From contig JAHLKD010000063.1 of the NCBI GenBank assembly GCA_025526935.1, forward strand, positions 1 through 64,000: 64,000 bases of DNA. The letters are read 5' to 3'. Each line of letters begins with the position of its first letter. The first letter of the stretch is position 1. The DNA is from Cladochytrium replicatum. Taxonomy: Eukaryota; Chytridiomycota; Chytridiomycetes; Cladochytriales; Cladochytriaceae. Made by a program: the position numbers and the translations under genes. The notes beneath the pieces were generated by a model, which worked only from the letters and a program-made list of their open reading frames with translations, did no database searches and was not told the DNA's origin. Shown here in pieces: positions 42,215-52,736 of the stretch.

Positions 42215-43261
42215 TTCCGAGTTGTGAGCACTTCCAAGTGTAGCTGTAAGCGATAGCCAGCACCTTATTAAATACTCTCCGGCAAGACAAATATTGCATC
42301 TTATCATTTATATTTATGCAGCTGAGGACGCACTCCCCCGCGAGCGGCTTGTGTGGTTTATGGCAGATCATGATCTCGACATCTCAACGGAATGCACGTT
42401 CTAAGCAACGGAAAAGTGATCTCGGAAACCACAAGCAAATTCATACATAATCCAATACGCACATAGAAATACTAGCAAATGAGTGAGTCTCAACACCCCG
42501 CCTAAGTAGCAACAAGGCTCGGTTCCACCGACGTTCGCAATTGTCCCAACGGTCGCTCCTCATCCGTCTCGCTTCGTTCATCGATCGTCGCTGATAGCGT
42601 TGTTGTTGGTGGTGGGTATACAAGGCCTTGTGGATACGAAGGCAGCTGATCCGGTGCAATTTTTGCGGATGGTGTCGCTCCTCGCAATCGAAGTTGGACA
42701 TGGCTTGCAGTTTTGGCGTCGGCGTTTGTCTTCGGATGCGCCGTTTCGTGTTTAGTTCTTTGCTTGGTTCGCAAGGCTCGGGAGCGGAAGGCAGGTGATG
42801 ATGGGATGATCGCTCTGGAGCTTCGACCGCCTCAGTATCATGAAGACGTAATCGCTGTTGGCGTCAAATCACCATAAATCCCCTCGCCGCTGCCGCTACC
42901 ACCACCGCCAAAAGGCGTCGCTGTTGCTAAATCTGATCTTGATGTTATGGTTGTCCGATGCAATGCCACCCTCATCTCTCAAGTTTCGCAGGTGTCAAAT
43001 CGTTGTCGCAGAAGTGCCGTTAGCTGGAGCAAGGAACTCCAAAATTGACAATACAACATACCCGAAAACGATATCCAAGTTACTTGAAACAGACTCTTTC
43101 TTCTGAGAAAATTTCTGGTGTGCCGTGCCATCAATGTGTGTATGATATCGCCGAGTATTCCAATATTATCACTTGTACAAATGAATCATAAAAAAACATT
43201 GAATTTTTGGATTGCGGGATTAAATTCGAAGTCCGTATGATTGTTGCTCTTCTAGAAATCG
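42215..43261. other. Intergenic region, no supported gene
   Basis: A minus-strand frame (about 42843 to 42502) encodes a Thr/Lys-rich segment with PDQLPSYPQGLVYPPP, which resembles a cytoplasmic tail, but no membrane helix or Cys motif precedes it. It could be the end of a lost SPM gene. Nothing else is recognised. Confidence 0.35.
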
Positions 43262-43990
43262 ATCACGCTTGACCAACGCCCACTTCCTCGATTGGTGCCA
43301 ACTAAGTGGTCTGGAAGTAAAGGGGGCCCATCTATGGAATTCGCTTTGCATGCAAACAAGGTCACGTCAACGTTCTTGAATGGTTGAACCAGAACAGTCC
43401 AGATTCATCGTGGTCCAACGATATTGTAGACGATTCCAGTGAAAGCAGGTGCTTGATTGGTGGAAGAACAGCGGCTTACAATTTGAAGTGGGCACGGAAA
43501 GCGATGAACTATGCAACTAGCGGAGCGTGCTGTTGCTCAGAGTATGCAAGTTGTAGAATGGTGTCGAGCTGAGGAGCCTGATGTTGTGCGATTTGAATTA
43601 TCTGCCAAAGTTTTGTCTATTGCATCAGATCATTCAGAGGGATGGAGAGTTTTGGGAACTGAGGACAAATCACAACGTCGACCAAAAACTCGTTCTCTTC
43701 GCAAGCAGGTCGCATTCTCTCATTTTCAGGAGGGAACGAGCCGGCAGCGGTCGGGATCAAGGTGAGTCGAGCCGTCGAATGGAGGCCAAGCACACCCCCG
43801 GTGGTGGAATCGAAACGGGAGCGGGTAAGGCGACGCGGTGTTGGCAGTGGATTCCATCGGCGAAGGCGGCATCGAGGTGCGGAAGTGATTGATCAACGAT
43901 GGGGAGGGGAAGGGCTTTGTTGGAGAGAATCCGAATCAATCAAGATGGAGAATTCCGATCTTTTAACGAACAAGACTAGGTCTAAAACGT
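43262..43990 (+). pseudogene. Decayed ankyrin-repeat gene
   Basis: Plus-strand pieces in different frames: NAHFLDWCQLSGLEVKGAH, ACKQGHVNVLEWLNQNS and QVLDWWKNSGLQFEVGTES. These match the ~33-residue Trp-Trp ankyrin repeat (GHVxVLxWWKxSGL). Frame changes between repeats and a closed right end indicate a dead gene. It lies between SPM5 and SPM6. Confidence 0.65.
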
Positions 43991-44167
43991 TTCTTTAATA
44001 ACTCGGAAGTAATGAACATGGAAGCAAACAACGTTGGAAAACTGGACGGGAAGAAAACCTGAACAAACAATTTTCTTTACTCTACACGCTGCACAGGACT
44101 CTCTGTTTATATACATCAAACCATTTTCAATTCTGATTCTTGAAAGTAGGAAGAAAACATAGAAGCA

Positions 44168-45375
44168 TCACCTGGCAAGATCAGCTTCCTTCCGCTCCTG
44201 CGATTCGTTGGGTAAGAGCGTTGCATGGTCGTGGGTGTTCTCCACCTGGGACATAGCTGAAGAAGCGCTTGGATCAGTGTGTTCTTGGAGCATTGGAGTA
44301 CCCATGCTCAAGCCAGATGATCGAGGAGAGCTGCCGAAAGGTACAGGCTGGGGGACGGGCGCAAAACTTGGGGTCCCGACTAGTGTCATGTATTGGTTTT
44401 TATCGTTATACTCGTAAGGGCTCGGTACGGCAGTGGAGACAGGATAGTAGCCCAAGTTTTCAGGTGGCATGCTCGCATTGTAGCCGCCCGTCCATGGCGA
44501 TATCGGTGCCGCTGGAGCTTGGGAGCCATTGATCGGCATGAGGAAGTATCCCTGAGCGCCGCCCTGCACAATGGTCTCGGTGGGCTGGGTTCCCGAAAAG
44601 GTGCTTCCCCGTTCGCTGGGCACAGGTTCTGGATCGTCATGCTTGGTATGCTTGGCACGGCTCCGGATCCGTCTTCGAATCACCGCGATCGTGATTGCAG
44701 CCACAATAGCGCACAGTAGCAAAGTCGCGCCAATCGAGATACCGACAACTGCACCAAGACTTAGCCCGTCACTGGAGTCGAATTCGGTAACACGATCCGT
44801 GGTACTTGCTTCGATATCAAGGTTGGTGACGCTTGTACCAGAAGATGAGGCGTTCGATGCTGTAGGACTCGCAGGGTGCCAGCTGGCCGTGATGGCAATT
44901 CCTGTGCACCCCGGACTAGACGTACTCCTCACTGTTCCATACGTGAGCACAGCATTTCCGCAGTACAAGACGGCGTAATACGTTCCGGCCGAGGTAAGTG
45001 TGAGTGGAAACGATCCACTTGCCCCGGAGGTTGGAATTTGGAAGCGCTTGATGTACGTCGAGGGAACCCAGGCGGTTGTCTATGCAATTTTTGAGTAATG
45101 GAATTCATTAGGATCAAAGAATTTGCCTTTTACACGTACATGTGTCCGCTCCCACACATAGTAGTCCTCTGGTCGGAAGAGGTTGAGGTAGGGGTATCCA
45201 TTATTCACGCTCCATTTGTAGTGAAACTGAAACGATGGTGTTATTTGATAGTCACTTGTTTGTCTGGGCTTACTTCATAGGTGTACGGAGCAACTGTGGC
45301 AACGATTACTCGTGAAGAAAAACCGCTGTGGTACGGGAGTGTGTATCCCCCAAAGTTCCACTGGGTCGTCGCCAT
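44168..45375 (-). CDS. SPM6: single-pass membrane protein
   Basis: Exons 45375-45274 (34 codons), 45226-45140 (29 codons) and 45079-44168, 366 residues, both introns phase 0. MATTQWNFGGYTLPYHSGFS, then FHYKWSVNNGYPYLNLFRPE, LTSAGTYYAVLYCGNA and SPGCTGIAITASW. The helix is LGAVVGISIGATLLLCAIVA with AITIAVIRRRIRSR. The long tail is Pro/Ser-rich (PSYEYND-type segments, PVPQPVPFGSSPRSSG). The overall plan matches SPM4 (34 and 29 codons), so these two may be sister genes. No signal peptide is seen. Confidence 0.83.
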
Positions 45376-47199
45376 GATGACAATGGAACAATTATTGAGG
45401 GCAAACAAGCTTTTATTGGCGAATGAGCATTCGATCAAATTTCACCCATATGCCAGTGCTCGAGTCATACCAATTGGACAAAAACAAGCCAAGCTTTCTG
45501 CCACCAATCATGAAGTCTGACTGCAAGGGTCCAAGGACACAGAAATAGTAATAAGCAAGCATTATAGGGAGACACAAAATAATTTCAATATTTGTCCGCT
45601 CAGCTTCACTCAGCTTTTACAGTTGCTAGATGCCGGCACTTTATTCAGCTTTAATTCCAGCTGAATGTTTAAATCGCGGATTTAGACATTGCTCAGGAAA
45701 CGACGTAGCGAGTTCAGCATGATGGCGTCTCCGGATGACATTCTCATCTCTTCTCATCCAAAATATACTCTTTCATGGTGTGACTGTGATCTGGTTGCAT
45801 TAAACATTCACTGCTCTTTATTCTTGTAGCACCGCCAATTTTTGATTTGAATATTAGTTAAATTTATCTAACAAGGTTTTGGTCGAATACTGTGTGGTAG
45901 AACAAAGATCCCAAGGAAAAGAATGGAATAAAAAAAGAAAAAAACAAGAAAGGACAGAAAAAAGCCACCAACAAATCGAAATGGCAATTCTGGCATCCCC
46001 GTCAATGGAATAATGGGTCGTTGGTGAGGAGTTGGTTGGAGCTGAACTTATGCGTACATAGGGATTTAGAGTCTTATCGCATGTCATCCTGTACGGAGGC
46101 AATGAAAACATGAGTTTCTACTGGCGAGGGATAGAGAACAAGGAACATACAAGATGCAACTATATCTCAACCAATGCCAGTGGGGGGCTCACGAGCGGAC
46201 ATTTTTTGTTTTGATCTCTGCCGAGAGTCGTGAGATTCGAATGTGTGTAGATGTTTCGGATTGTGTGTTTGTTCGTTGTTTGGTGTTTGTGGGAAGCTAG
46301 TTAGCACCCGGCAAACATTTTTTTTTTCATGACAAACCAGAACAGCCTAAATATCCGTATCTTTTGAATATACTTGGAATGAGGCAAACACTTTTAACCA
46401 CTACACGTATAGGAAAGGAGGCACAAAATGAAACCCATCCGGACGCACATGATTCAAGGGTAGGTGTGCCCTCAGCTTCTGCGACAGGGTATGCAAACTT
46501 TGATCGATTTTAGGGCACGTTTATGCATGATCGCTGAGGGAAGTGACTTCACGGTTCAGTTTGTTTTGCGTACGCTGAGTGCTTTTGGGATGTTTGGAAA
46601 GGGTGAATCGCGCATGGGTGGCCCATCTCTTGAGATACCGCGCCGTGCTCCCTCACGTCATCGTTGTGGTTGACATTGCTGGTGGAATGTGTGAAGAGGA
46701 TGGCAAAGTCCAGCTCCCGAATATATTCCAAAATGTGCAGGGCCTCAACCCAGTCACTCCGTGATCTCGAACGAGAGGTTCTTATCAAGAGCACATTGTG
46801 GCTATCCATTGTGGCCAACTTTTGTTTTGCAGACACTTTTTGGGCTGATCTGTCTTCCGTTCGGCTTTTTCGCGGACACAATTTCCGTTCATAATAGCAA
46901 GCAAAAATCTTTCCATTTTACTGCTATATTTTGAGATGAGGACACGCAAGAAAAAAAAGAGGACCCACACAAACACACAAACACAAGCAAGAAAGAAAGC
47001 CCCGAAACCCGAAACTATTACCGCTAAATAAAACATAGACCCGATCGGGGGGTTTTTGCAAAACCGCACAGCACATCTCTCAATGAAAAACGATTAAAAA
47101 ACAAGCAAAAAACACATCTGAACTTCTAAAAAAATACAAACCCGACTTTTCTCGACTCCACACGAACACGCAACAACAACTCCCACATTATCCACATTT
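45376..47199. other. 1.8-kb intergenic region, no gene seen
   Basis: Low-complexity A/G tracts near 45925-45965 and 46935-46990. A minus-strand frame at 46549-46881 (SDWVEALHILEYIRELDFAI) has a protein-like look but no domain that I recognise. No repeat or RNA gene was seen. Confidence 0.4.
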
Positions 47200-48391
47200 T
47201 CAGTTCTGGTACGCATTGTTCCCCGCGATCTGCGTGACCACGGGCTGCTGCTGGAACGTCGGCGCCGCCACGCCCGTGTTCGGCAACGGCGCATACCCTC
47301 CATTCGAGCCCGGCGGCGGCGGCATCTGCGCGTACGGTATCCCGGGGCTCGCGTAACCCTGAGGCTGGGGTGGTGGATGCTGCTGCTGCTGCTGGAACTG
47401 CGGCGGCGGCACAGCGTACGGCAAGCCGGGCGAGCCGGGCTGGAACTGCGGGGTCTGTGCAGAGACATAGCCCGCCGTGCCGGCGCTGTTCCCGAGCCCC
47501 GAGTCCGACGAGCTCGCCGCGTCGGTCCCGGGCATGGGGTAGAAGTAACCCCCGGTCGCAGACGGCGGCCCGGGCGGGGGTGGCGGGAGTCCGGGACCGA
47601 TGTACGTGCTCTGTCGCTGCTGCTGCGTGAGCTCCATCGTGGCCTTGCGGTTCCGGCGTCGCAGCATCGTGATCACGATCGCAGCCGAGAGCGCGCCTGC
47701 CACGACGACGGCGCCGACGATGATCCCGACCACCGCTCCCGTCGATACACCCCCCCCGCCGGTATCCCCGGTCGGCGACGGCGAGCTCGTGAGGGTCAGC
47801 GGTGGGATCGTGGTGGTCTGGGCAGGCGGGCCGATGTTCAGGTCGACCCAGTTCGCGGCGATCGTGACCCCCGAGCAGTTCTGAGAGAAGATGGTGACGA
47901 CAGATGAGATGGTGGTGGAGTAAGGGCCGCAGTAGAGAATGACGGGGTAGGTCGTCGCCGAGGTGAAGACCAAGGAAAAGGAGTCGCGGCCGCCTGTCGG
48001 CGGGTCGATACGCGCGCCGTAGCGGTACGTTTGCGGGACAAAGGTGGTGCCCTTTAAAAATAAAGTTTTACAGATTTAGCCTGTGTGTGTGTGTGTGTGT
48101 GTGGAGGGGGGTGGTGTGTGAGGTGGGGTGGGTTCGCTGAAACTTACGGCGCTCCAGGAGCTGTAGACGACGGGGTCGAGGACATACAGGCTAGGAGTGC
48201 CCTGCGCTACGGCGACCGAGTATGAGAACTGCGATAGGAGGTTCAGACAAAATGTGTGTTGTTCGGTGCAAACATGGACGTACGCTGTAGGCAGCGGGGA
48301 CGGTTGAGACTGTGATGACCCTGCTCGCCCAGTAGTTGTAGGTTAGCGGGTTGTAGGTGTTTGACCATGAGGTGGTCGCGGCCGCTGCCAT
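47200..48391 (-). CDS. SPM7: single-pass membrane protein, Pro/Gln-rich tail
   Basis: Exons 48391-48284 (36 codons), 48228-48148 (27 codons) and 48051-47200, 346 residues, both introns phase 0. MAAAATTSWSNTYNPLTYNY, then FSYSVAVAQGTPSLYVLDPV, LVFTSATTYPVILYCGPY and FSQNCSGVTIAANWVDLNI. The helix is GAVVGIIVGAVVVAGALSAA with IVITMLRRRNRKA. A ~150-residue tail is rich in Pro, Gln and Gly (PGLPPPPPGPPSATGG; QQQQQHPPPQPQ). GC content is higher than in its neighbours. Intron 2 contains a TG microsatellite. Confidence 0.86.
48081..48102. repeat. (TG)n microsatellite in SPM7 intron 2
   Basis: Eleven uninterrupted TG units within the intron 48052-48147, next to further G/T-rich sequence. On the transcribed strand this is a CA tract. 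Confidence 0.85.
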
Positions 48392-48607
48392 CGAGACGAA
48401 CCCCAAATTTTGAAGGGTTTGGCAGTGCCCAGCCGGACTGCGGAGTAAAAGAACACTATTTTCTAATCGCAAGAACATTATTGTATCTATTGCACAGAAA
48501 ACACTCTACATCCAAAAGAGCAGGAAGCAGAAATAACAAAACAAAAAAATAAATCGCAATCTATGCAAGAGGTGCAAAAAAAGGAGAAAAGACTGGATGT
48601 TAATCAA

Positions 48608-48900
48608 CGCTCCAATCAACGATTATGCGTCGTCTCTCTCTCTGTATGTCCAACCCTCGCTAACCGCAAACTGCTCCCAACGCTTATGCTCCAATCAAAC
48701 TCTAGTGCATCCTCTCTCTCTCACTGTATGTCCAACCGTGGCTAACCGCAAAATGCTCCAAACGCTTATGCTCCAATCAAACTCTAGTAGTGCGTCATCT
48801 CTCTCTCTGTATGCCCAACCCTCGCTAACCGCAAAATGCTCCAATCAAACGCTTATGCTCCAATCAAACGCTAGTGCACCATCTCTCTCTCTCTCTGTCT
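48608..48900. repeat. Tandem repeat of ~85 bp
   Basis: Three to four copies of a unit containing CTCTCTCTCTGTATG, CCAAC, GCTAACCGCAAA and ATGCTCCAATCAAAC. The units differ by small indels in the CT tract. It lies between SPM7 and the 3' end of SPM8 and encodes nothing recognisable. Confidence 0.75.
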
Positions 48901-48914
48901 CTCTCCCTCACTCC

Positions 48915-50027
48915 TCACTGCTTGAGCATGACAACGCCCTGGCCGCTCTGCCTGCTGTCTCCCGACTCTGGGTTCGATCCCGGCGGCGGAATGAACAGGT
49001 TGTTGCTGTTGTTCCCCGAGCTGTTCAGAGTGCCACCGCCCGTCGTAGCGGAGACGTTCAACGGCGCCGCAGAGTAGTTTGCGTTCATCGGGTACGGAGC
49101 AGGGACAGGGTTGGGCGACATAGGGTAAGAGACACCCGGGTACGGTTGGTACGGAACGGTGTTCGAGTCTGCTGACGAAGGCGGTGGCGGGAAGTACAGT
49201 GCCTGGGGTGGTTGGAGTAGTGGCTGGGACGAATACGCTGGGTTGAAATTGGGAGGGTACGGGTTGAAACCTGGGGGCGGAGGCGGCGGAATGGATTTAT
49301 CTGCGGCCTTCTTTTTGCGCACGAGGAAGAGGATGACACCGGCAGCGATGAGGCCGGCGAGCACGAACGCAGCGACCGCGATGGCAATCACAGTTCCCAG
49401 CGGCAAGCCCGAGTCACTGTTGTTTCCGTTGTTATTGTTTTCAGTCCCCGTGGGAGTCGGCAGACCGGTCTGCAGAGAGCTTCTGGACGCCGAGGTGATG
49501 GCAGCGATGTTGAGGTCGACCCATTGAGCGCTGACGGTCACGCCCGAGCAGTTCTGCGAGAGGGTTCTTGCAGTCGACGAGACAGTGGTGATGTAAGGGC
49601 CGCAAAAGATAAAGACAGGGTAGGTAGTTGCAGAGGTGAAAACGAGTGAGGCGACGTCTCTCGCTCCAGGAGGGGGCAGGATAGCGCCGTAGCGGTAGTT
49701 TTTGATGTAGGGGTCCGAGGTCTGTCGAATAGAAGAGAGGAGACAATATAGGAGATGATTGCGAGTGAGTTAATAACGTACGGTAGACCAGGAAGTGAAG
49801 ACATCCGGATCGACGACGTACAGACTGGGGTAGCCCGTGGCCACATCGATAGAGTAGGTGAGCTGCCAACGAGAGAGTTGTGTCAATTAATAACGAGTGG
49901 TAGTTGTAACCAGCAGCACAGTTTCACATACCGAGTAAGCGGCAGGTACAGCAGTGACTGCTATGTTGGTCTGGTAGTATTCGTTGTAGGCAAAGTCCGC
50001 GTAGGTCCGCGAGTAGACGGTGGTCAT
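48915..50027 (-). CDS. SPM8: single-pass membrane protein
   Basis: Exons 50027-49932 (32 codons), 49862-49782 (27 codons) and 49721-48915, 327 residues, both introns phase 0. MTTVYSRTYADFAYNEYYQT, LTYSIDVATGYPSLYVVDPD, LVFTSATTYPVFIFCGPY and LSQNCSGVTVSAQWVDLNI. The helix is GTVIAIAVAAFVLAGLIAAG with VILFLVRKKKAADK. The tail is Pro/Tyr/Asn-rich (IPPPPPPGFNPYPPNFNP) and ends SGQGVVMLKQ, almost the same as the ends of SPM3 and SPM9. It is head to head with SPM9 across 160 bp. Confidence 0.86.
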
Positions 50028-50187
50028 GACAGCAACAGCGGCGAGACAAGACACACGAGACACCGGCAGCACAGTGCTATTGGTGGTAACGGGGCTGTGC
50101 AGGTGTGTAACTATTTTGCATTGCGTTAATTAGAGCGTGGTACACTTTTCAGCGTGTGGTGTTTCTGCTGCTGGCAACGCTGCTAGA
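50028..50187. promoter_or_regulatory. Divergent promoter, SPM8 / SPM9
   Basis: Only 160 bp separate the two outward-facing start codons, so the promoters must overlap. The centre is AT-rich (TAACTATTTTGCATTGCGTTAATT near 50109-50131). No known element is recognised. Confidence 0.5.
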
Positions 50188-51089
50188 ATGGCTACCACCA
50201 CCGTGTGGGCAACCTCGCTGTACCCGGGAATTTTCACCTTCAGCAAGCACATCGCTACCGATGCTACCTTCCCGGCCGGTGTCGCTACCATCGATCTCAC
50301 TCTCAACGCTTCTGTGGGCAGTCCCACCCTGTTCCTGCTCGATGTGCTCGACTACTCTTCTTGGACCACCGGTATTCATATTCTTCCATTCCTCTCCTCA
50401 ATCCTGATAGTTCCCTTCAAGTTACGAGCGACATCCCAAAATCATACTTCCTCTCCGCTCCTGCTTTCGCTCCCTTGACAACCACCCTCACCTTCCCGCA
50501 GAACCACTCCTGCTCCTTCTTCATCAAATGCGGCCCCTATCCTACAACCATCGACGGAACACCCACAATCGTCTCTCAGAACTGTTCCGGTGTCGCTTAC
50601 ACAGTCAGATGGGCTACCTCAGCTTACACTTCTCCGCTGATCTCGCCCACTTCCACTCCTCCACCTCAAGATAATCCGGGCTCGTCGGGTTTATCTGTCG
50701 GCGCAGCGGCGGGCATCGCTGTGGGCGCGGTGGCCGTCGTAGCTGCCATCGCCGTCGCTGTCTACTTTTCACTACGCCGCAAGAAAATCTCGAATCCCTC
50801 ATCGTCGTCTTCACAACAACTCAGCAACAGCGTGTCCAATACCATGCCTCCCCAGCTGTACCCCAACAACACTTTTCCACCACAACAACCGTTGTACATG
50901 GACCCGAATCAAAACAGATACTCCGTCCAACCGCCCTACGTACAACAGCAGTACCATCTACCTCCCCCATCACCTGTGTTTCCCAACAACAACCTTAATT
51001 CCTCCAATCAGAGCGGGACAGTGGTGCAGGGTGAAGTGCAGGGTTCGTCGGGTTCGGGCAACAAGGGTATCGTCATGCTCAAGCCCTAG
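50188..51089 (+). CDS. SPM9: single-pass membrane protein, different intron plan
   Basis: Two exons, 50188-50371 and 50422-51089, 283 residues, with a single phase-1 intron. MATTTVWATSLYPGIFTFSK leads to IDLTLNASVGSPTLFLLDVL and SSWTT without the usual first intron. Exon 2 has FFIKCGPYPTT, VSQNCSGVAYTVRW and the helix GAAAGIAVGAVAVVAAIAVA with VYFSLRRKK. The tail is Asn/Gln/Pro-rich and ends GNKGIVMLKP. Loss of the first intron and an altered exon border set it apart, but the Cys motif and tail end place it in the family. Confidence 0.85.
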
Positions 51090-51390
51090 TTGGGCTTGTT
51101 AATAGAGTGGCAATAATTTCGGCAGTATCAGTGCATCCTTGCAGTAACCCGCGGTTATCGACCCCGAGGTTATCAACCAGTGTTTATGTCATTGAGAGTG
51201 ATCTGTTTGCTAGAGTTTGGCTGTTTTATTTTGTCCTCATTGTTCGTTTTAACTTTTCCTTGCTTGTATTGAATGTGTGCAGTAAAGTGTATTAATACAT
51301 AACGAATCGTTGTGAAGATATCCGTTTCGGATTGAATGTTCCCACAAACAGATCTGCATTTAGAAGAGCGCTCAGTCCTCGTTGTCTTGG

Positions 51391-51613
51391 ACTCACCTTG
51401 TATATATCCAGTGTCATGTATAGATACATAAATAGACCGACAGACAGGGAAATTCATCACTAATCAGTAACCAAGAACTATCTTTTTCTTTCCACAAAAT
51501 GTACTCACCTTGTATATGTCCAGTGCCATGTATTGATATATAAAGAGACTGACAGACAGTAAAATTCATCACTGTTCAGCGACCAACAACTGTCTCTATA
51601 TTTCCACAAAATG
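51391..51613. repeat. Direct duplication of a ~110-bp TATA-containing block
   Basis: ACTCACCTTGTATAT begins at 51391 and again at 51503, a 112-base offset. Both copies continue through CATGTAT..ATA, GACAGACAG, AAATTCATCACT and TTTCCACAAAATG. Each copy therefore ends in an ATG preceded by a TATA-like stretch, as if a promoter plus leader were duplicated. The frames after both ATGs close quickly. Confidence 0.75.
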
Positions 51614-52250
51614 ACTTGTTTTGGCATATGCTTCTCAACGAACGAGTCCACTTGAACATTCACACAACTGGTTCGGACAGTTCCTACCCCACAGACACAC
51701 CCCCACAACCGTGGGTCAGCCTCTGTCTCAACAGAGAGAACTGTAGAGTATTTGAAGAAGGAGTTTTCGCACCTCGAAATGTGCCCTATTTCAAAAAGTC
51801 TAGGGACAGCGGGATACGGAGCGTGATAGACAGGTAGCTACATTCGGGATAAATGGTGTAACTCTTTTGGAGACCAAAGGGGCGGTCGACACGAGTGGGT
51901 TATTACCTTGAGGAAAGAAAACCCAGAGCTTTCAATTGCGAAAGGGGGAAAATGGGACGAGATCATTGTTTGATTGCATATGATTCAAATGAATATGTAT
52001 TTTTGTATTAGTGTGCTTTTATTGAGATAGATATGGATGACGAAGCTATGACAAACAGATTCAAGTTACCTCCAAATGAGTGAATTGAAAAGTGAGCATT
52101 CATAAGAATGCCAACAGTCTCAAGTCAGGAAAGGCAAATGTGGGACAAAGAATGGGGAGTATTACGCTTCCTTATTTGCTGGTAAGGGTGCTCTCTGAAT
52201 GGCGACCCATCTCTTGATGGTATAAAGGTGGACACAGTTGCAACCAGGAA

Positions 52251-52326
52251 AATGCCTAACCTTAGCATTCAACCCCCATTGCAAACGGCAGGATGATGCC
52301 TAACCTTAGCATTCAACCCCCATTGC
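52251..52326. repeat. Short direct tandem duplication
   Basis: ATGCCTAACCTTAGCATTCA and the following AACCCCCATTGCA occur at 52251 and again at 52295, a 44-base period. Two copies only. Confidence 0.85.
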
Positions 52327-52736
52327 AGACGACCTCAGAAGGCAAAGCCTGCACCCCCAAAGGCACCCAAGTACTCGAATACTCGGGACGTGATTGGTGT
52401 AAAAAACCTTTCAAACCAATCCACACATCATTTTGAAATGGGACACTGATTGAACGCACACTTGACAGGAAACAAGGAGACACAAAGATTGTACTAATGC
52501 AACCTGGGGAGAACAAAATGTCGAATTTAGAACACTTGACCCCATGAAAAACATTTTTTACTGGAAGTATTAATAAAAAACATTCTCACGATTTGTTCGA
52601 AATGAGCAAGCTTCCATGTAGGCATCAGTTCACCTTGCATTCATGCAGTTTCAAATTTTAGGCCCAGACTCTAATTGGGTAAAGACACATATCACATGAT
52701 GTGTAATTGTGTTTTGATTGAGAATAGAAAATTACT

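Larger units (their letters stand above)
51090..52736. other. 1.6-kb intergenic region with small duplications
   Basis: No gene is recognised between SPM9 and the NLR-4 relic. The two direct duplications listed separately are its only visible structure. Confidence 0.45.

Noticed and set aside
46549-46881. 110-codon minus-strand ORF between SPM6 and SPM7
   Set aside because: No domain, no paralogue in the window, and low-complexity surroundings.
47377-47907. Plus-strand ORF opposite SPM7
   Set aside because: GC-rich antisense frame of a real gene with a conserved family motif on the minus strand.
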